NCBI RefSeq assembly: GCF_014639795.1
Contig: NZ_BMGC01000001.1
Location: forward strand, 139,382 to 203,381
Length of the DNA: 64,000 bases
Source: Gordonia jinhuaensis
Lineage (GTDB): Bacteria; Actinomycetota; Actinomycetes; Mycobacteriales; Mycobacteriaceae
Reading direction: 5' to 3'
Shown: piece by piece, positions 37,139 to 46,697 of the stretch
Numbering within the stretch: the first letter of the stretch is position 1
Layout: the number at the start of each line of letters is the position of its first letter
The notes under the pieces: model-generated
Databases searched by the model: none
What the model saw: only the letters and a program-made list of their open reading frames with translations
What the model was told of the DNA's origin: nothing
Translations under genes and position numbers: made by a program

Positions 37139-38283
37139 CCATGACCGTCGAGCCCCGCGCACTCGCCACGAGCGGAAACGATTGGGAAACAGTTCCCGAC
37201 GGCCGCCTCGTGTCGGTGCGCGTGGGCTCGGTGGATCTCGACGGCGGCGAGCGCATCGACGACGTGACGATGGCGTTCCAGAGGTGGGGAAAGCTCTCAC
37301 CGGAGCGCGACAACGTTGTGCTGACGCTGCATGCGCTCACCGGGGATTCGCATGTGACCGGTCCGGCGGGGCCCGATCAGCCGTCACCGGGCTGGTGGGA
37401 TGGCCTGGTGGGCCCAGGATGTGCCGTCGACACCGACGAATGGTGCGTCATCTCGGCCAACGTCCTCGGCGGTTGCCGCGGGTCCACCGGCCCCGGGTCG
37501 ACCGACGGTCAGGGACGGGTCTGGGGATCGCGCTTTCCCTCGATCTCCGTACGGGATCAGGTGCGCGCCGAGGCGGCCCTGCTCGACGTGCTCGGCGTGA
37601 CCGAGGTCGCTGCGGTGGTCGGCGGGTCGATGGGCGGCGCCCGCGCGCTCGAGTGGGTGGTGGAGTATCCGCAGCGGGTGCGCAGCGGGTTGATCCTCGC
37701 GGTCGGCGCTCGCGCCACCGCCGATCAGATCGGTACGCAGACAACGCAGATCGCGGCCATCACCGGTGACCCGAACTGGCACGGCGGCGACTACCACGGC
37801 ACCGGCGCCACGCCGGCCACCGGGCTGGGGATCGCGCGGCGGATCGCACATCTGACCTATCGCGACGAAGCCGAACTGGACGAGAGATTCGCCAATTCCC
37901 CTCAGGGACATGAAGATCCGCTGCATGGTGGCCGCTACGCCGTGCAGAGCTACCTCGAGCACCAGGCTGACAAACTCGTCAGCCGGTTCGACGCCGGCAG
38001 CTATGTGGTGCTTTCCGAGGTGCTCAACAACCACGACGTGGGACGCGGTCGCGGCGGTATCGAGGCGGCGCTGGGTTCGTGCCCGGTCCCGGTGGTGGTC
38101 GGTGGTATCGACTCCGACCGGCTCTACCCGTTGCGGCTACAGCAGGAGATCGCCGCCTTGATGCCGGGCTGCGTCGACGGCCTGCAGGTGATCCACTCGG
38201 ACAACGGCCACGACGGCTTCCTCACCGAGTACGACGCGGTGGCCGATCTGCTCAAGCGCACGATGGACCTTGCCCGCCGCTGA
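37135..38283 (+). CDS. metX: Homoserine O-acetyltransferase
   Basis: 382 residues, alpha/beta-hydrolase fold. It acetylates homoserine from acetyl-CoA and feeds metY. The nucleophile Ser is in [15 protein letters not shown]; conserved context includes [38 protein letters not shown] and [16 protein letters not shown]; the catalytic His is in [14 protein letters not shown] 37135 overlaps the metY stop; ATG 37141 is an alternative two codons on. Both genes are controlled by the riboswitch. Confidence 0.95.
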   Translation: MTMTVEPRALATSGNDWETVPDGRLVSVRVGSVDLDGGERIDDVTMAFQRWGKLSPERDNVVLTLHALTGDSHVTGPAGPDQPSPGWWDGLVGPGCAVDTDEWCVISANVLGGCRGSTGPGSTDGQGRVWGSRFPSISVRDQVRAEAALLDVLGVTEVAAVVGGSMGGARALEWVVEYPQRVRSGLILAVGARATADQIGTQTTQIAAITGDPNWHGGDYHGTGATPATGLGIARRIAHLTYRDEAELDERFANSPQGHEDPLHGGRYAVQSYLEHQADKLVSRFDAGSYVVLSEVLNNHDVGRGRGGIEAALGSCPVPVVVGGIDSDRLYPLRLQQEIAALMPGCVDGLQVIHSDNGHDGFLTEYDAVADLLKRTMDLARR

Positions 38284-38329
38284 TCCCCTGCTGCTCGGTG
38301 CGGTGCGGTGCGGTGGGCGTGGGGCCGGG

Positions 38330-39925
38330 TCAGTGCTGTGCTGCCGGCCACCAGGGCGGCAGCGGCAGCCAGGCCGGCCAGCCCTCCGGGGTGGCGGGCG
38401 CGACCGGGACAGGACTCGACTGATTCGGGTCACCGGTGGCGCCGTCGCCGCCGGGAGTTCCCGATCCGTTGCCCCCGTTGGCATCCGGGCTCGGTGACGG
38501 CTCGGCATCCGAGGGCCCCGGCGAGCTCGGCCCAGCCGACGTGGGCGGGGTCGACGATGTGGGAGGCTGCGAATCCGACGTGCTCGGCGGAGTCGACGAC
38601 GGCTGCGAGGGCGATGCGGATCCCGAGGGACGCGCCTGCGGGGCGAGCGGTGCGTCCGCGGCCTCGGGCGCGTGTGCCTGCGGCGTCAGCGTCATGGTGG
38701 GCACGTCGGTCGGATCCGTCGGCCCGAGCTGCTTGGTGGCCCAGGAGGGCAACCCCTGATCGGCATCGGGGTCACTGTGGCGTGACGTCGCCTGTCCGGC
38801 GCCTGCGGAGGTGGGTACGGGCTGGTGCGTCTGGTGACCGGTGGCCTGCGCCTGCGACGAGGTGTCGGTCTGTCTCGCCGCGGCCGACACCTGCGGTGAC
38901 GGTGTACTCGCGTCACTGGTGTGTACGAGTGAGGATCCGACCGCATAGGCAGTGGCCAGCGCAGCGATGACCAGCGCGCCGAGCAGGGCCATCGGCACCA
39001 GGGTCACGCCGCTGCGACCACGACGACCGCCGATGAACTCGGTACCCGCGGGCGACCCGACGGTCTGGGCGGCGAGTACCGCCGCACCGCGCGACGTGAC
39101 CGATTCCGGTGCGTCCGGGACGATCACCGGCAGGCTCAGCCGATCGGCGATCGTGGAACGCACGGCATCGATGTTGGCCAGACCACCGATCAACAGCACG
39201 GCGCCGGTGGCCTCGGTCAGTTGCGACTCGATGACCGCGGCCGCATCGGTGGCGGCGGGTGACACCACGGTGTCGAGCATCGACGACGAGAGCGCCAGTG
39301 TGTCGCGGGCACCGGAGACGTGTACGCGCGTCGGCTTCGCCGCGGACAGATCTTCCTTGGCCGTGCGGATCGCCGATACCAGTGCGGCGCGATCGGCACC
39401 TCGGGTCTGCGGCGTCTGCTCGGAGACCGTCCGCGAGAGGACCATCTGCGAGAGCTTCGTGTCGATGTCGCGCCCGGCCAGCACACGCGAATGTTCGACG
39501 GGGCCGGTCGTCCCGTTGGTCGCGTCGACGGCGAACATCGTCACATCGGTGTCACCACAGTCGGCGACCAGAACCGTGCCGTACCGGTCGACCTCGCCGG
39601 CGTCGGTGGCCCAGGCGGCAACCGCTTCGGTGTGCGGGACGAGCGTGATCCGTCGACGGGTGCCACCGCGGCTGGTGATCAACTTGCGCTGTTCCTCGGT
39701 GCCGTAGGCGACGCAGATGCCACCGACCCCACGACCGCGCGCCCGCGCCGCCTCGACCATCAGGTCGATACCCGACCCCAGACGCGCCGACATCGCGAGC
39801 CCGTCATCGCTGTCGATGTCGATGACCCGCTGGTCGAGATCGGTGCGCCCGGCGTCGTCGAGGGTGCGGAGGGTGAAGTGAATCATCCCGCCGCCCACGT
39901 CGACACCAAGGAAGGTAGTTGTCAT
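38330..39925 (-). CDS. Membrane-anchored Hsp70-like ATPase-domain protein with Pro/Ser-rich tail
   Basis: 531 residues. The first ~300 form an actin/Hsp70-like nucleotide-binding fold: phosphate-1 FLGVDVGGGMIHFTL, phosphate-2-like VLVADCGDTDVTMFAVD (114-134), and adenosine-site GAVLLIGGLANIDAV (241-255). A transmembrane helix occupies about 307-329 (VTLVPMALLGALVIAALA). Residues 331-531 are Ser/Pro/Thr/Gln-rich, ending in a Trp/Pro-rich tip (WPAWLPLPPWWP). There is no Hsp70 substrate-binding domain. It likely exposes the tail outside with the ATPase in the cytosol. Function unknown; no co-chaperone gene is adjacent. ATG 39925 agrees with the family N-terminus. Confidence 0.75.
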   Translation of the reverse strand: MTTTFLGVDVGGGMIHFTLRTLDDAGRTDLDQRVIDIDSDDGLAMSARLGSGIDLMVEAARARGRGVGGICVAYGTEEQRKLITSRGGTRRRITLVPHTEAVAAWATDAGEVDRYGTVLVADCGDTDVTMFAVDATNGTTGPVEHSRVLAGRDIDTKLSQMVLSRTVSEQTPQTRGADRAALVSAIRTAKEDLSAAKPTRVHVSGARDTLALSSSMLDTVVSPAATDAAAVIESQLTEATGAVLLIGGLANIDAVRSTIADRLSLPVIVPDAPESVTSRGAAVLAAQTVGSPAGTEFIGGRRGRSGVTLVPMALLGALVIAALATAYAVGSSLVHTSDASTPSPQVSAAARQTDTSSQAQATGHQTHQPVPTSAGAGQATSRHSDPDADQGLPSWATKQLGPTDPTDVPTMTLTPQAHAPEAADAPLAPQARPSGSASPSQPSSTPPSTSDSQPPTSSTPPTSAGPSSPGPSDAEPSPSPDANGGNGSGTPGGDGATGDPNQSSPVPVAPATPEGWPAWLPLPPWWPAAQH

Positions 39926-40233
39926 GGCTGTGTCTGCTTACGTCCCGTCTCTCTCGTGGCGTGTCGCCGGCACCCTCTCGGGTGTTACCGCCCGACCTGT
40001 TCCCCACTGCTGATGCGCTCGGTTACCGCTGAGCGCCGGATACCGGGATCGGCTGGTCCGGCGCGAGGGGGTGCGCAGTCGCCGTCGCGGTGCAACACCG
40101 CGGACACGCTGTCGATTGCGGATCGATGTCCGGCTGTGTCGAACGGGTCAGTGACCCCCGTCCGGCGACCTCCGCGCGTGGTCTGGACGGCGGTCGCTGC
40201 GGGTTACACACCCGCGTCGTGACCCCATCGTAA
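39926..40233. other. Intergenic region before the Hsp70-like gene
   Basis: 308 bp between the end of the DUF3017 gene and the start of the Hsp70-like gene, both on the minus strand. It must carry the latter's promoter. No gene, RNA or notable repeat was seen. Confidence 0.5.
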
Positions 40234-40620
40234 TCAATTTGTACCCAAAGAGTCGATAGATGTGGCCAACCACAACACCAGCGCCCCGCACACGGCGAGC
40301 GAGACGACGTCGGCGACACGCCCTCTGACCTGTAACAAACCAACTCGGGAGGTCGGCAGCACGGCGCGCATCACAGCAGCGACCAAAGCCGCCGATCCGA
40401 ACACGAGTGCACCACGCCGCCACCGATCGACCAAGAGATAGACCGCTGCCACTGCGATGAGACACATGACGATGAGAAACGGGATCTGGACGAGCACCGC
40501 GCGCGTCCGACGCACGCGACGGATGTGTGCGGCGCGCTGGACTGCGGCCTCCGACCTCACAGTCCCGTCGTCGCGGTTGCGTTCACGTTCATGTGCGGCC
40601 ATCTGCTGTCGAATCCCCAT
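40234..40620 (-). CDS. DUF3017 membrane protein
   Basis: 128 residues. A ~40-residue charged cytosolic leader is followed by three hydrophobic helices (IPFLIVMCLIAVAAVYLLV, GALVFGSAALVAAVMRAVL, VVSLAVCGALVLWLAT) with the conserved LPTSRVGLLQVRGRVAD between them. DUF3017 genes sit beside folD in many actinobacteria, and here it is 120 bp downstream of folD on the same strand. Role unknown. Confidence 0.85.
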   Translation of the reverse strand: MGIRQQMAAHERERNRDDGTVRSEAAVQRAAHIRRVRRTRAVLVQIPFLIVMCLIAVAAVYLLVDRWRRGALVFGSAALVAAVMRAVLPTSRVGLLQVRGRVADVVSLAVCGALVLWLATSIDSLGTN

Positions 40621-40740
40621 ATGTGATGTCTCCCCTATATCAGGAGCCCGTAGGTGAGGAACGCGTATGTGGGGACGCTACCTCGGATGTCGTCGCATGT
40701 GATCCCCACACCAGCGACACCCGCGATCATCATCGTCGGC

Positions 40741-41619
40741 TCACACGGATGCCGAGGTCGCCGCGAGCGCCGCCTCGGCGGCCTCCACGACGTTGACCAG
40801 GAGGAAAGCACGGGTCAGCGGACCGACACCGCCCGGATTCGGCGAGACGGCTCCGGCTACGTCCCACACCTCGGGTGCGACATCCCCGACCAGTCCGTCT
40901 GCGGTACGGCTGACACCGACGTCGATCACCGCAGCCCCGGGGGCCACCATGTCGGCGGTCACCAGATGCGCGACTCCCGCCGCCGCGACGACGATGTCGG
41001 CCCGGGAGACCTCGGCGGCGAGATCGCGGGTACCGGTGTGGCACAACGTGACCGTCGCGTTCTCACTGCGCCGCGTGAGGAGCAGGCCGATGGTGCGGCC
41101 GATGGTGATCCCGCGGCCGATGACGGTCACCCGCGCACCGGCGATGGGGATGTCGTAGCGCCGCAGGAGGTGGATGACACCGCGCGGGGTGCACGGCAGC
41201 GGGGCCGGTTCGTTGAGCACGAGCTTGCCGAGATTCACCGGGTGGAGTCCGTCGGCGTCCTTGGCCGGGTCGATGCGCTCGAGTGCGGCGTTCTCGTCGA
41301 GATGCCCCGGCAGCGGTAGCTGCACGATGTATCCGGTGCAGGCCGGGTCGGCGTTCAACTCGTCGATCACGGCGTGCAGCTCGTCCTGGGTGACGTCGGC
41401 GGGCAGCTCACGGGCGATCGATGCCATCCCGACCTTCGCGCAGTCGGCGTGTTTGCCGCGGACGTAGGCATGCGATCCCGGGTCGTCACCGACGAGGATC
41501 GTGCCGAGGCCGGGGGTGACACCTGCGTGCTTGAGTGCCGCCACGCGGTCGACGAGGTCGACGAAGATCTCGTCGCGGGTGGCTTTGCCGTCGAGAATTC
41601 GTGCTGTCACGGCGTCCAT
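40741..41619 (-). CDS. folD: Bifunctional methylenetetrahydrofolate dehydrogenase/cyclohydrolase
   Basis: 292 residues. It interconverts 5,10-methylene-, methenyl- and 10-formyl-tetrahydrofolate with NADP+ for one-carbon supply. Motifs: [20 protein letters not shown] with the catalytic Lys, [42 protein letters not shown], and [19 protein letters not shown] 41619 begins [15 protein letters not shown], the usual start; a longer in-frame start (41700) adds Arg-rich sequence unlike the family. It is followed by DUF3017. Confidence 0.95.
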   Translation of the reverse strand: MDAVTARILDGKATRDEIFVDLVDRVAALKHAGVTPGLGTILVGDDPGSHAYVRGKHADCAKVGMASIARELPADVTQDELHAVIDELNADPACTGYIVQLPLPGHLDENAALERIDPAKDADGLHPVNLGKLVLNEPAPLPCTPRGVIHLLRRYDIPIAGARVTVIGRGITIGRTIGLLLTRRSENATVTLCHTGTRDLAAEVSRADIVVAAAGVAHLVTADMVAPGAAVIDVGVSRTADGLVGDVAPEVWDVAGAVSPNPGGVGPLTRAFLLVNVVEAAEAALAATSASV

Positions 41620-41719
41620 TGTTCCATCCCGGTGTTCCGCCTCGGCCATCACGCCGTCCCGGCAGCGCGGACGCCTCGGCGCGGTGCCCCGAGCGGGCAT
41701 TCCCGCACCAGGTCACCGA

Positions 41720-42337
41720 TCAACTCATCGGCGTGCCGTCCCACAGCCGCAGACCGTGGGCGAGCGCGAAGTCGATGGCCTGGTCGGAGTCGACCTTCGC
41801 GCCGGCCACACGCGCGGAGAGCCACAGCGCGACGGGGATCTTCGCGCCACGCAGATCTGCCTCGTTGAGGATCGTGTCCCCCGCCCGGACCCCGGTGAGG
41901 TCGGCGCCGCTGAGATCAGCGCCGGTGAGGTCGGTACCCGAGAGGTTCGCATCGGTGAGCCGGATGCCGGCAAGTGCGGCACCGGCCATCTTGAGCCCAC
42001 CCATCGACACCATCGACAGGTCGCAGTCGACGAACTCGATGGGTCGCATCAGACAGTTGTTGAACGTCGAACCCATCAGCGAGCAGTCGGTGAACACCGC
42101 TGCGGGCAGATGAGTGCCGTCGAAGGTGCAGTTGCGAAAAGCGCTCGACCGCAACGACGACCGGCCGAGGTTCGCGCGGGTGAAGTCGCAGCCGGTGAAG
42201 GTGGTGCGCAGTGTGGACAACTCTGCGAGATTGGCGTCGACAAAAGTGCAGGAGATGAATTCGTCATCGACGAACTCCCGCTGCACGAGGTCTTCATCGT
42301 CGAATGTCTCGTTCTCATAGGTGCTGCTTGTCGCCAT
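41720..42337 (-). CDS. mfpA: MfpA-type pentapeptide repeat protein
   Basis: 205 residues built of A(D/N)LxX pentapeptides (FRNCTF, CDFTRANLG, LTDANLSGTDLTGADLSGAD). These fold as a right-handed beta-helix whose charge mimics DNA. Relative to M. tuberculosis MfpA (from memory) matching blocks are SAFRNCTF, the CSLMGSTF / MRP region and LRGA...LW then DSDQAIDFALAHGL. MfpA binds DNA gyrase and can protect it from fluoroquinolones. There are about 30 extra N-terminal residues (TYENETFDDEDLVQREF). The start is ATG 42337; it is divergent from trmL. Confidence 0.82.
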   Translation of the reverse strand: MATSSTYENETFDDEDLVQREFVDDEFISCTFVDANLAELSTLRTTFTGCDFTRANLGRSSLRSSAFRNCTFDGTHLPAAVFTDCSLMGSTFNNCLMRPIEFVDCDLSMVSMGGLKMAGAALAGIRLTDANLSGTDLTGADLSGADLTGVRAGDTILNEADLRGAKIPVALWLSARVAGAKVDSDQAIDFALAHGLRLWDGTPMS

Positions 42338-42470
42338 ACCTGCGATTCTGCCCGAAGCCGCAGACACTCCCGCCCTAGATGTCGGACCCTGCGGGATCAT
42401 CGCTACGCCGTCCGGCCGCCGACTCCACGACGATTTCGGTCCGGTGACCCACTCGGGCATGCTCTCAAGG

Positions 42471-42935
42471 GTGTTCCGCATGCTCTTCTTCGAACCCCGT
42501 ATCCCCCAGAACACCGGCAATGCCATCCGACTGGCCGCCAACACCGGCAGCGAACTGCATCTGGTTCAACCACTGGGATTCGACCTGTCGGCCGCCAAGG
42601 TCAAGCGGGCCGGGCTGGACTATCACGACATGGCGTCGGTCACGGTGCACGCCGACCTGTTGACGGCATGGCAACACCTGCGACCCGAGCGGGTCTATGC
42701 CTTCACCGCACACGCCACGCGATTCCACACCGACGTCGCCTACCAGCCCGGCGACGTGCTGCTGTTCGGACCCGAGCCGACCGGACTTCCCGACGACGTC
42801 CTCGGCGACCCCCACGTCACCGACCGCCTGCGCATCCCGATGCGGGCCGGTGCGCGATCGTTGAACCTGGCCAACTCCGCGAGCATCGCCGTCTACGAGG
42901 CGTGGCGTCAGCAGGGATTCGGCGGGGCTGTGTAA
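42471..42935 (+). CDS. trmL: tRNA (cytidine/uridine-34 2'-O) methyltransferase, TrmL type
   Basis: 154 residues, small SPOUT-fold methyltransferase. It modifies the wobble ribose of certain leucine tRNAs using SAM. Family blocks: LFFEPRIPQNTGNAIRLAAN, LHLVQPLGFDLSAAKVKRAG, LLFGPEPTGLPDDVL, and the knot SLNLANSASIAVYEAWRQ. The start could be GTG 42471, ATG 42480 (AAGG 9 bp upstream) or ATG 42459; GTG 42471 gives the N-terminal strand seen in relatives. It is divergent from mfpA and ends in TAA. Confidence 0.88.
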   Translation: MFRMLFFEPRIPQNTGNAIRLAANTGSELHLVQPLGFDLSAAKVKRAGLDYHDMASVTVHADLLTAWQHLRPERVYAFTAHATRFHTDVAYQPGDVLLFGPEPTGLPDDVLGDPHVTDRLRIPMRAGARSLNLANSASIAVYEAWRQQGFGGAV

Positions 42936-42985
42936 CGCACCGCGCGGTGGTATGACCTCGCGCACCGCGCGGTGGGATGACCCCG
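42936..42985. repeat. Two tandem 25-bp repeats, each with a 12-bp palindrome
   Basis: Units 42936-42960 and 42961-42985 share 23 of 25 bases. Each carries CACCGCGCGGTG (42938-42949; 42963-42974), a perfect palindrome. They lie directly after the trmL stop, before the convergent DUF167 gene, and may act as a doubled terminator or protein-binding site. Confidence 0.75.
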
Positions 42986-43006
42986 CTCAGGCGAGGCGGG
43001 AACCGA

Positions 43007-43312
43007 TCAGTCGATGCGGAACCGTTTGATGCGCGCAGTCGCACCGCCGATGAGGCTCACGCGGCTCTTGGGCACACCCAGGTGTCGGGCGATCACCTCG
43101 CCGACCGCCTTGTTGGCACGCCCCTCGGTGGCCGGCTCGCGCACGTAGACCGTGACCGTGCCGTCGGGCGCGGTCTCGACCAGAGGCCCCTTACGGCTTC
43201 CCGGTTTGACCGTGACGGTCATCGTCTCCGGAATCCCGGACTCCTTTGACCCAGACTCGTTGGGTGTGCCCGGGTTGGGCGTGTTCTGCCTCGGCGTGTT
43301 CTTCTTGGCCAT
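43007..43312 (-). CDS. DUF167 (YggU-type) protein
   Basis: 101 residues. The DUF167 core is clear: MTVTVKPGSRKGPLVETA, VYVREPATEGRANKAVGEVI, and VSLIGGATARIKRF. A Thr/Pro/Asn leader of ~28 residues precedes it. The function of the family is unknown. Its start is one base after the dnaE2 stop, so the two are cotranscribed and this gene may also be DNA-damage inducible here. Confidence 0.85.
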   Translation of the reverse strand: MAKKNTPRQNTPNPGTPNESGSKESGIPETMTVTVKPGSRKGPLVETAPDGTVTVYVREPATEGRANKAVGEVIARHLGVPKSRVSLIGGATARIKRFRID

Positions 43313-43313
43313 G

Positions 43314-46300
43314 TCACCGCCAGTTCCGGGATCTGCTGCCGACCTGCAGGTCCATACGCTGCAGACGATCTGCCACCACGGTCACCGCCCCCTCGGCATT
43401 CTGAACTCGCCCGCGGATCATCAGGGCCGACGCCTCCTGCGCGAGTCTGCGGTAACGCGCCCACAGGCCCACCGAACACACCACGTTGACCATCCCGGTC
43501 TCGTCCTCGAGGTTGACGAAGGTGACCCCGGATGCCGTCGCCGGACGCTGACGATGTGTGACCGCACCGGCGACGAGAACTCGTGATCCGTCCGGAACCG
43601 ACAGTAGCCCGTCGGCCGGGGTCACCCCCATCGCCTGCAGGCGGGGACGCAAGAACTGTGTGGGATACACCGTCGGGGTGACGCCGGTGGCCCAGGCGTC
43701 GGCGGCGGCGAGCTCCACATCGGAGAAGCCCGGCAATGTCGGTGCGGTACTCGCCGAGACCAACGGCAGCCGGTCGCTGCGTTCACGTGCCGCCGCACCG
43801 GCATCCCAGAGCGCCTGCCGCCGCGACACCCCGAAGCACCCGAGTGCCCCGGCGGTCGCCAGCGCCTCGAGTTGTCTGGTGGTCAGCTCGGTGCGGCGCG
43901 ACAGATCCGCGGCATCGAGATAGTCACCGTGTGCGCGCCGCTCGTCGACGATCCGCACGGCGACCTCCTCGCCGATGTGACGGACCGACGACAACCCCAT
44001 ACGCAGCTGTGTCCCCGCCTCTTCCAGATCGGCATGGGCCGAGGAGAGGTTGACATCGGGTCCGTGCACCACGACGCCGTGGCGACGGGCATCGGCGACC
44101 AGCGACTGCGGCGAGTAGAAGCCCATCGGTTGTGCGCGCAACAGTCCTGCGCAGAACGCCGCCGGGTGGTGCAGCTTGAACCACGACGAGTAGAAGACCA
44201 GTGAGGCGAAACTCTGCGAATGACTCTCGGGGAAACCGAAGTTCGCGAAGGCGGCCATCTTCTCGTAGATCCGGTCGGCGAGTTCGCCGGTGATGCCGTT
44301 GGTCTGCGCCATGCCCTGGTAGAAGCGCGCGCGCAGCCGCTGCATCCGCTCGGGTGAGCGTTTGGATCCCATCGCCCGCCGCAACTGGTCGGCCTCGGCG
44401 GCGTCGAAACCGGCCACATCGACGGCCAGCTGCATCAACTGTTCCTGGAACAGGGGGATCCCCAACGTGCGCGCCAGCGCTGCTTCCATCGACGGATGCT
44501 CACAGCCGGGGTCCTCCTGGCCGTTTCGACGACGGATGTAGGGGTGCACCGATCCGCCCTGGATGGGTCCGGGACGGATCAGGGCCACCTCCACCACCAG
44601 GTCGTAGAACTTCCGGGGTTTGAGCCGGGGCAGGGTGGCCATCTGGGCTCGTGACTCCACCTGGAACACCCCGACCGAATCCGCCCGGCACAACATGTCG
44701 TAGACACCCTGCTCGGAGAGGTCGAGTGCGGCCAGATCCACCTCGACGCCGGTGTGCTCGGCGACCAGATCGATCATGTAGTGCAGTGCGGAGAGCATGC
44801 CGAGACCGAGCAGATCGAATTTGACCAGACCTATTGCTGCACAGTCGTCTTTGTCCCACTGGAGAACGCTCCTGCCCTCCATCCGCGCCCACTCGGTGGG
44901 ACACACGTCGGCGATCGGCCGGTCACAGATCACCATGCCGCCGGAATGGATCCCCAGATGCCGTGGCATCCCGCGCATCTGGGCGGCGAGGTCGAGGACC
45001 AGCTCGGGAACGTCGTGGTCGGCCCCCTCGGGCACCTCACCGGTCCAGCCGTCGACCTGTTTGCTCCAGGCGTCCTGCTGACCCGACGAGTAGCCGAGCG
45101 CGCGCGCCATGTCGCGCACACTCGACCGGCCGCGATAGGTGATCACGTTGGCCACCTGGGCGCTGTAGTCGCGTCCGTATCGGCGGTACACATGCTGGAT
45201 GGCCTCTTCACGCCGGTCGGATTCGATGTCGACATCGATGTCGGGGGGACCGTCGCGTTCGGGCGACAGGAACCGCTCGAACAGCAGTTTGTTGGCCACC
45301 GGATCGACGTTGGTGATGCCGATGGCAAAGCAGACAGCCGAATTCGCCGCGCTACCACGACCCTGACACAGGATGTCATTACGCTTACAGAAGTCCACGA
45401 TGTCGTGCACGACCAGGAAATAGCCTGGGAAATCGAGGCTTTCGATCACCGCGAGCTCGTGTTCGATCTGGGCGTAGGCCTTCGGGTTGTGTTCGGGGCG
45501 ACCGTAGCGATGCGCGGCTCCGCGCATCGTGAGTTCACGCAGCCAGCTGGTCTCGGTGTATCCGGACGGCACGTCGAAGGGCGGCAGTTGCGGTGCGATC
45601 AAACGCAACTCGAAGGAGCATTCGCGCGCGATCTGTGCGGCGGTGTCGATGGCGTCGAGATGATCCGGCATCAGCAAGGCCATCTCGTCACCACTGCGCA
45701 GGTGGGCACCGCCGAGCGCCGGAAGCCATCCGCTCACCTCGTCGAGCGTCATCCTCGACCGGACTGCGGCCATGGCCATCGCGACCCGCCGGCGAGTCGG
45801 TCCGGCGAAGTGCGCGCCGGTGGTGGCGACGGTGGCGATCCCCCGCTGCGCGGCGAGGTGTGCGAGTGTGGCGTTGCGTTCATCGTCATCAGGGTCGCCG
45901 GTGACCGTCAGTTCCACCACCACATTGTCGCGACCGAATCTCTCCACGAGGATGTCGAGTTCACGCCCGGCCGCCTGCGGGCCGCTGCGGGCCAGCGCTC
46001 GGCGCACCGACCCCTTGCGACATCCGGTCAGGATGAGCCAGTCCCCTCCGGCGGCGTTCTCCAGATCGTCGAGTTCATAACGAAGAAGGCCTTTTTCGCC
46101 GGCGGCCATATGGGCTGCGGCGATCTGACGCGAGAGTCGCCGGTACCCGTGTTCACCGCGTGCGAGCACCAACAGGTGCGGTCCGGGCGGGTCCGCCACT
46201 CCGGTGCGGGCGGCATCGTGTTCGAGGGAGAGCTCGGCACCGAACACCGTCGGCAGCGCCCACTCCCTCGCCGCCTCGGCGAAGCGCACCACTCCGTAGA

Positions 46301-46610
46301 ACCCGTCGTGGTCGGTGAGCGAGAGCCCCGTGAGCCCCAGCCGCACCGCCTCGGTGACCATGTCCTCGGGCATCGACGCGCCGTCGAGGAAGCTGTAGGC
46401 ACTGTGGGCGTGCAGTTCGGCGTAGTCGACCGTCGAGGTCAGGCGCTGCAGTTCGGGCGGCTCGAAGGCGCCACGTTTACGCGACCAGGCCGGGCTGTCT
46501 CCCCCGTCGCCGAGGAAGCCCAGATCGGTACGCCCGCCGGAGGGCGCACGCCCCGACAGCACCCGTTCCATCTCCGACCAACTGCGCGGCCCGGTACCGA
46601 AGCCCGACAT
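43314..46610 (-). CDS. dnaE2: Error-prone DNA polymerase DnaE2
   Basis: 1098 residues. A C-family polymerase of the ImuA'-ImuB-DnaE2 mutasome that performs translesion synthesis after DNA damage. The N-terminal PHP domain begins near residue 63 (DYAELHAHSAYSFLDGASMP). The polymerase active-site acidic block is PPDIDVDIESDRREEAIQHV (about 455). The fingers region has QGRGSAANSAVCFAIGIT, and the C-terminal OB-type region VTFVNLEDETGMVNVV. The DnaE1 C-terminal tau-binding tail is absent, as expected. A LexA-like box lies 13 bp before the start. DUF167 follows. imuA'-imuB is about 7 kb away. Confidence 0.95.
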   Translation of the reverse strand: MSGFGTGPRSWSEMERVLSGRAPSGGRTDLGFLGDGGDSPAWSRKRGAFEPPELQRLTSTVDYAELHAHSAYSFLDGASMPEDMVTEAVRLGLTGLSLTDHDGFYGVVRFAEAAREWALPTVFGAELSLEHDAARTGVADPPGPHLLVLARGEHGYRRLSRQIAAAHMAAGEKGLLRYELDDLENAAGGDWLILTGCRKGSVRRALARSGPQAAGRELDILVERFGRDNVVVELTVTGDPDDDERNATLAHLAAQRGIATVATTGAHFAGPTRRRVAMAMAAVRSRMTLDEVSGWLPALGGAHLRSGDEMALLMPDHLDAIDTAAQIARECSFELRLIAPQLPPFDVPSGYTETSWLRELTMRGAAHRYGRPEHNPKAYAQIEHELAVIESLDFPGYFLVVHDIVDFCKRNDILCQGRGSAANSAVCFAIGITNVDPVANKLLFERFLSPERDGPPDIDVDIESDRREEAIQHVYRRYGRDYSAQVANVITYRGRSSVRDMARALGYSSGQQDAWSKQVDGWTGEVPEGADHDVPELVLDLAAQMRGMPRHLGIHSGGMVICDRPIADVCPTEWARMEGRSVLQWDKDDCAAIGLVKFDLLGLGMLSALHYMIDLVAEHTGVEVDLAALDLSEQGVYDMLCRADSVGVFQVESRAQMATLPRLKPRKFYDLVVEVALIRPGPIQGGSVHPYIRRRNGQEDPGCEHPSMEAALARTLGIPLFQEQLMQLAVDVAGFDAAEADQLRRAMGSKRSPERMQRLRARFYQGMAQTNGITGELADRIYEKMAAFANFGFPESHSQSFASLVFYSSWFKLHHPAAFCAGLLRAQPMGFYSPQSLVADARRHGVVVHGPDVNLSSAHADLEEAGTQLRMGLSSVRHIGEEVAVRIVDERRAHGDYLDAADLSRRTELTTRQLEALATAGALGCFGVSRRQALWDAGAAARERSDRLPLVSASTAPTLPGFSDVELAAADAWATGVTPTVYPTQFLRPRLQAMGVTPADGLLSVPDGSRVLVAGAVTHRQRPATASGVTFVNLEDETGMVNVVCSVGLWARYRRLAQEASALMIRGRVQNAEGAVTVVADRLQRMDLQVGSRSRNWR

Positions 46611-46622
46611 GACCCCACTGTA

Positions 46623-46638
46623 TCGAACATGCGTTCTA
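46623..46638. promoter_or_regulatory. LexA (SOS) box upstream of dnaE2
   Basis: TCGAACATGCGTTCTA matches the mycobacterial LexA consensus TCGAAC-N4-GTTCGA at 11 of 12 conserved positions. It is 13 bp before the dnaE2 start, in the divergent region with the LtrA gene. Confidence 0.88.
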
Positions 46639-46697
46639 GATCAAACGGGATGGCCGGCCATTACCATCCCCTGCGGAGCCGACCAGCGAGGGATGCC

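Noticed and set aside
38296..38315. CGGTG short repeats after metX
   Set aside because: Four copies of a 5-mer in an intergenic gap; too short to support a function.
38330..39925. Calling the Hsp70-like gene dnaK
   Set aside because: It lacks the substrate-binding domain and the canonical DLGTT/DLGGGTFD motifs are altered; it has a transmembrane helix instead.
44754..46697. 648 open codons upstream of and in frame with the LtrA gene, antisense to dnaE2
   Set aside because: The region is opposite the dnaE2 coding sequence and has low-complexity composition. The LtrA family begins at ATG 46698 with a good SD.
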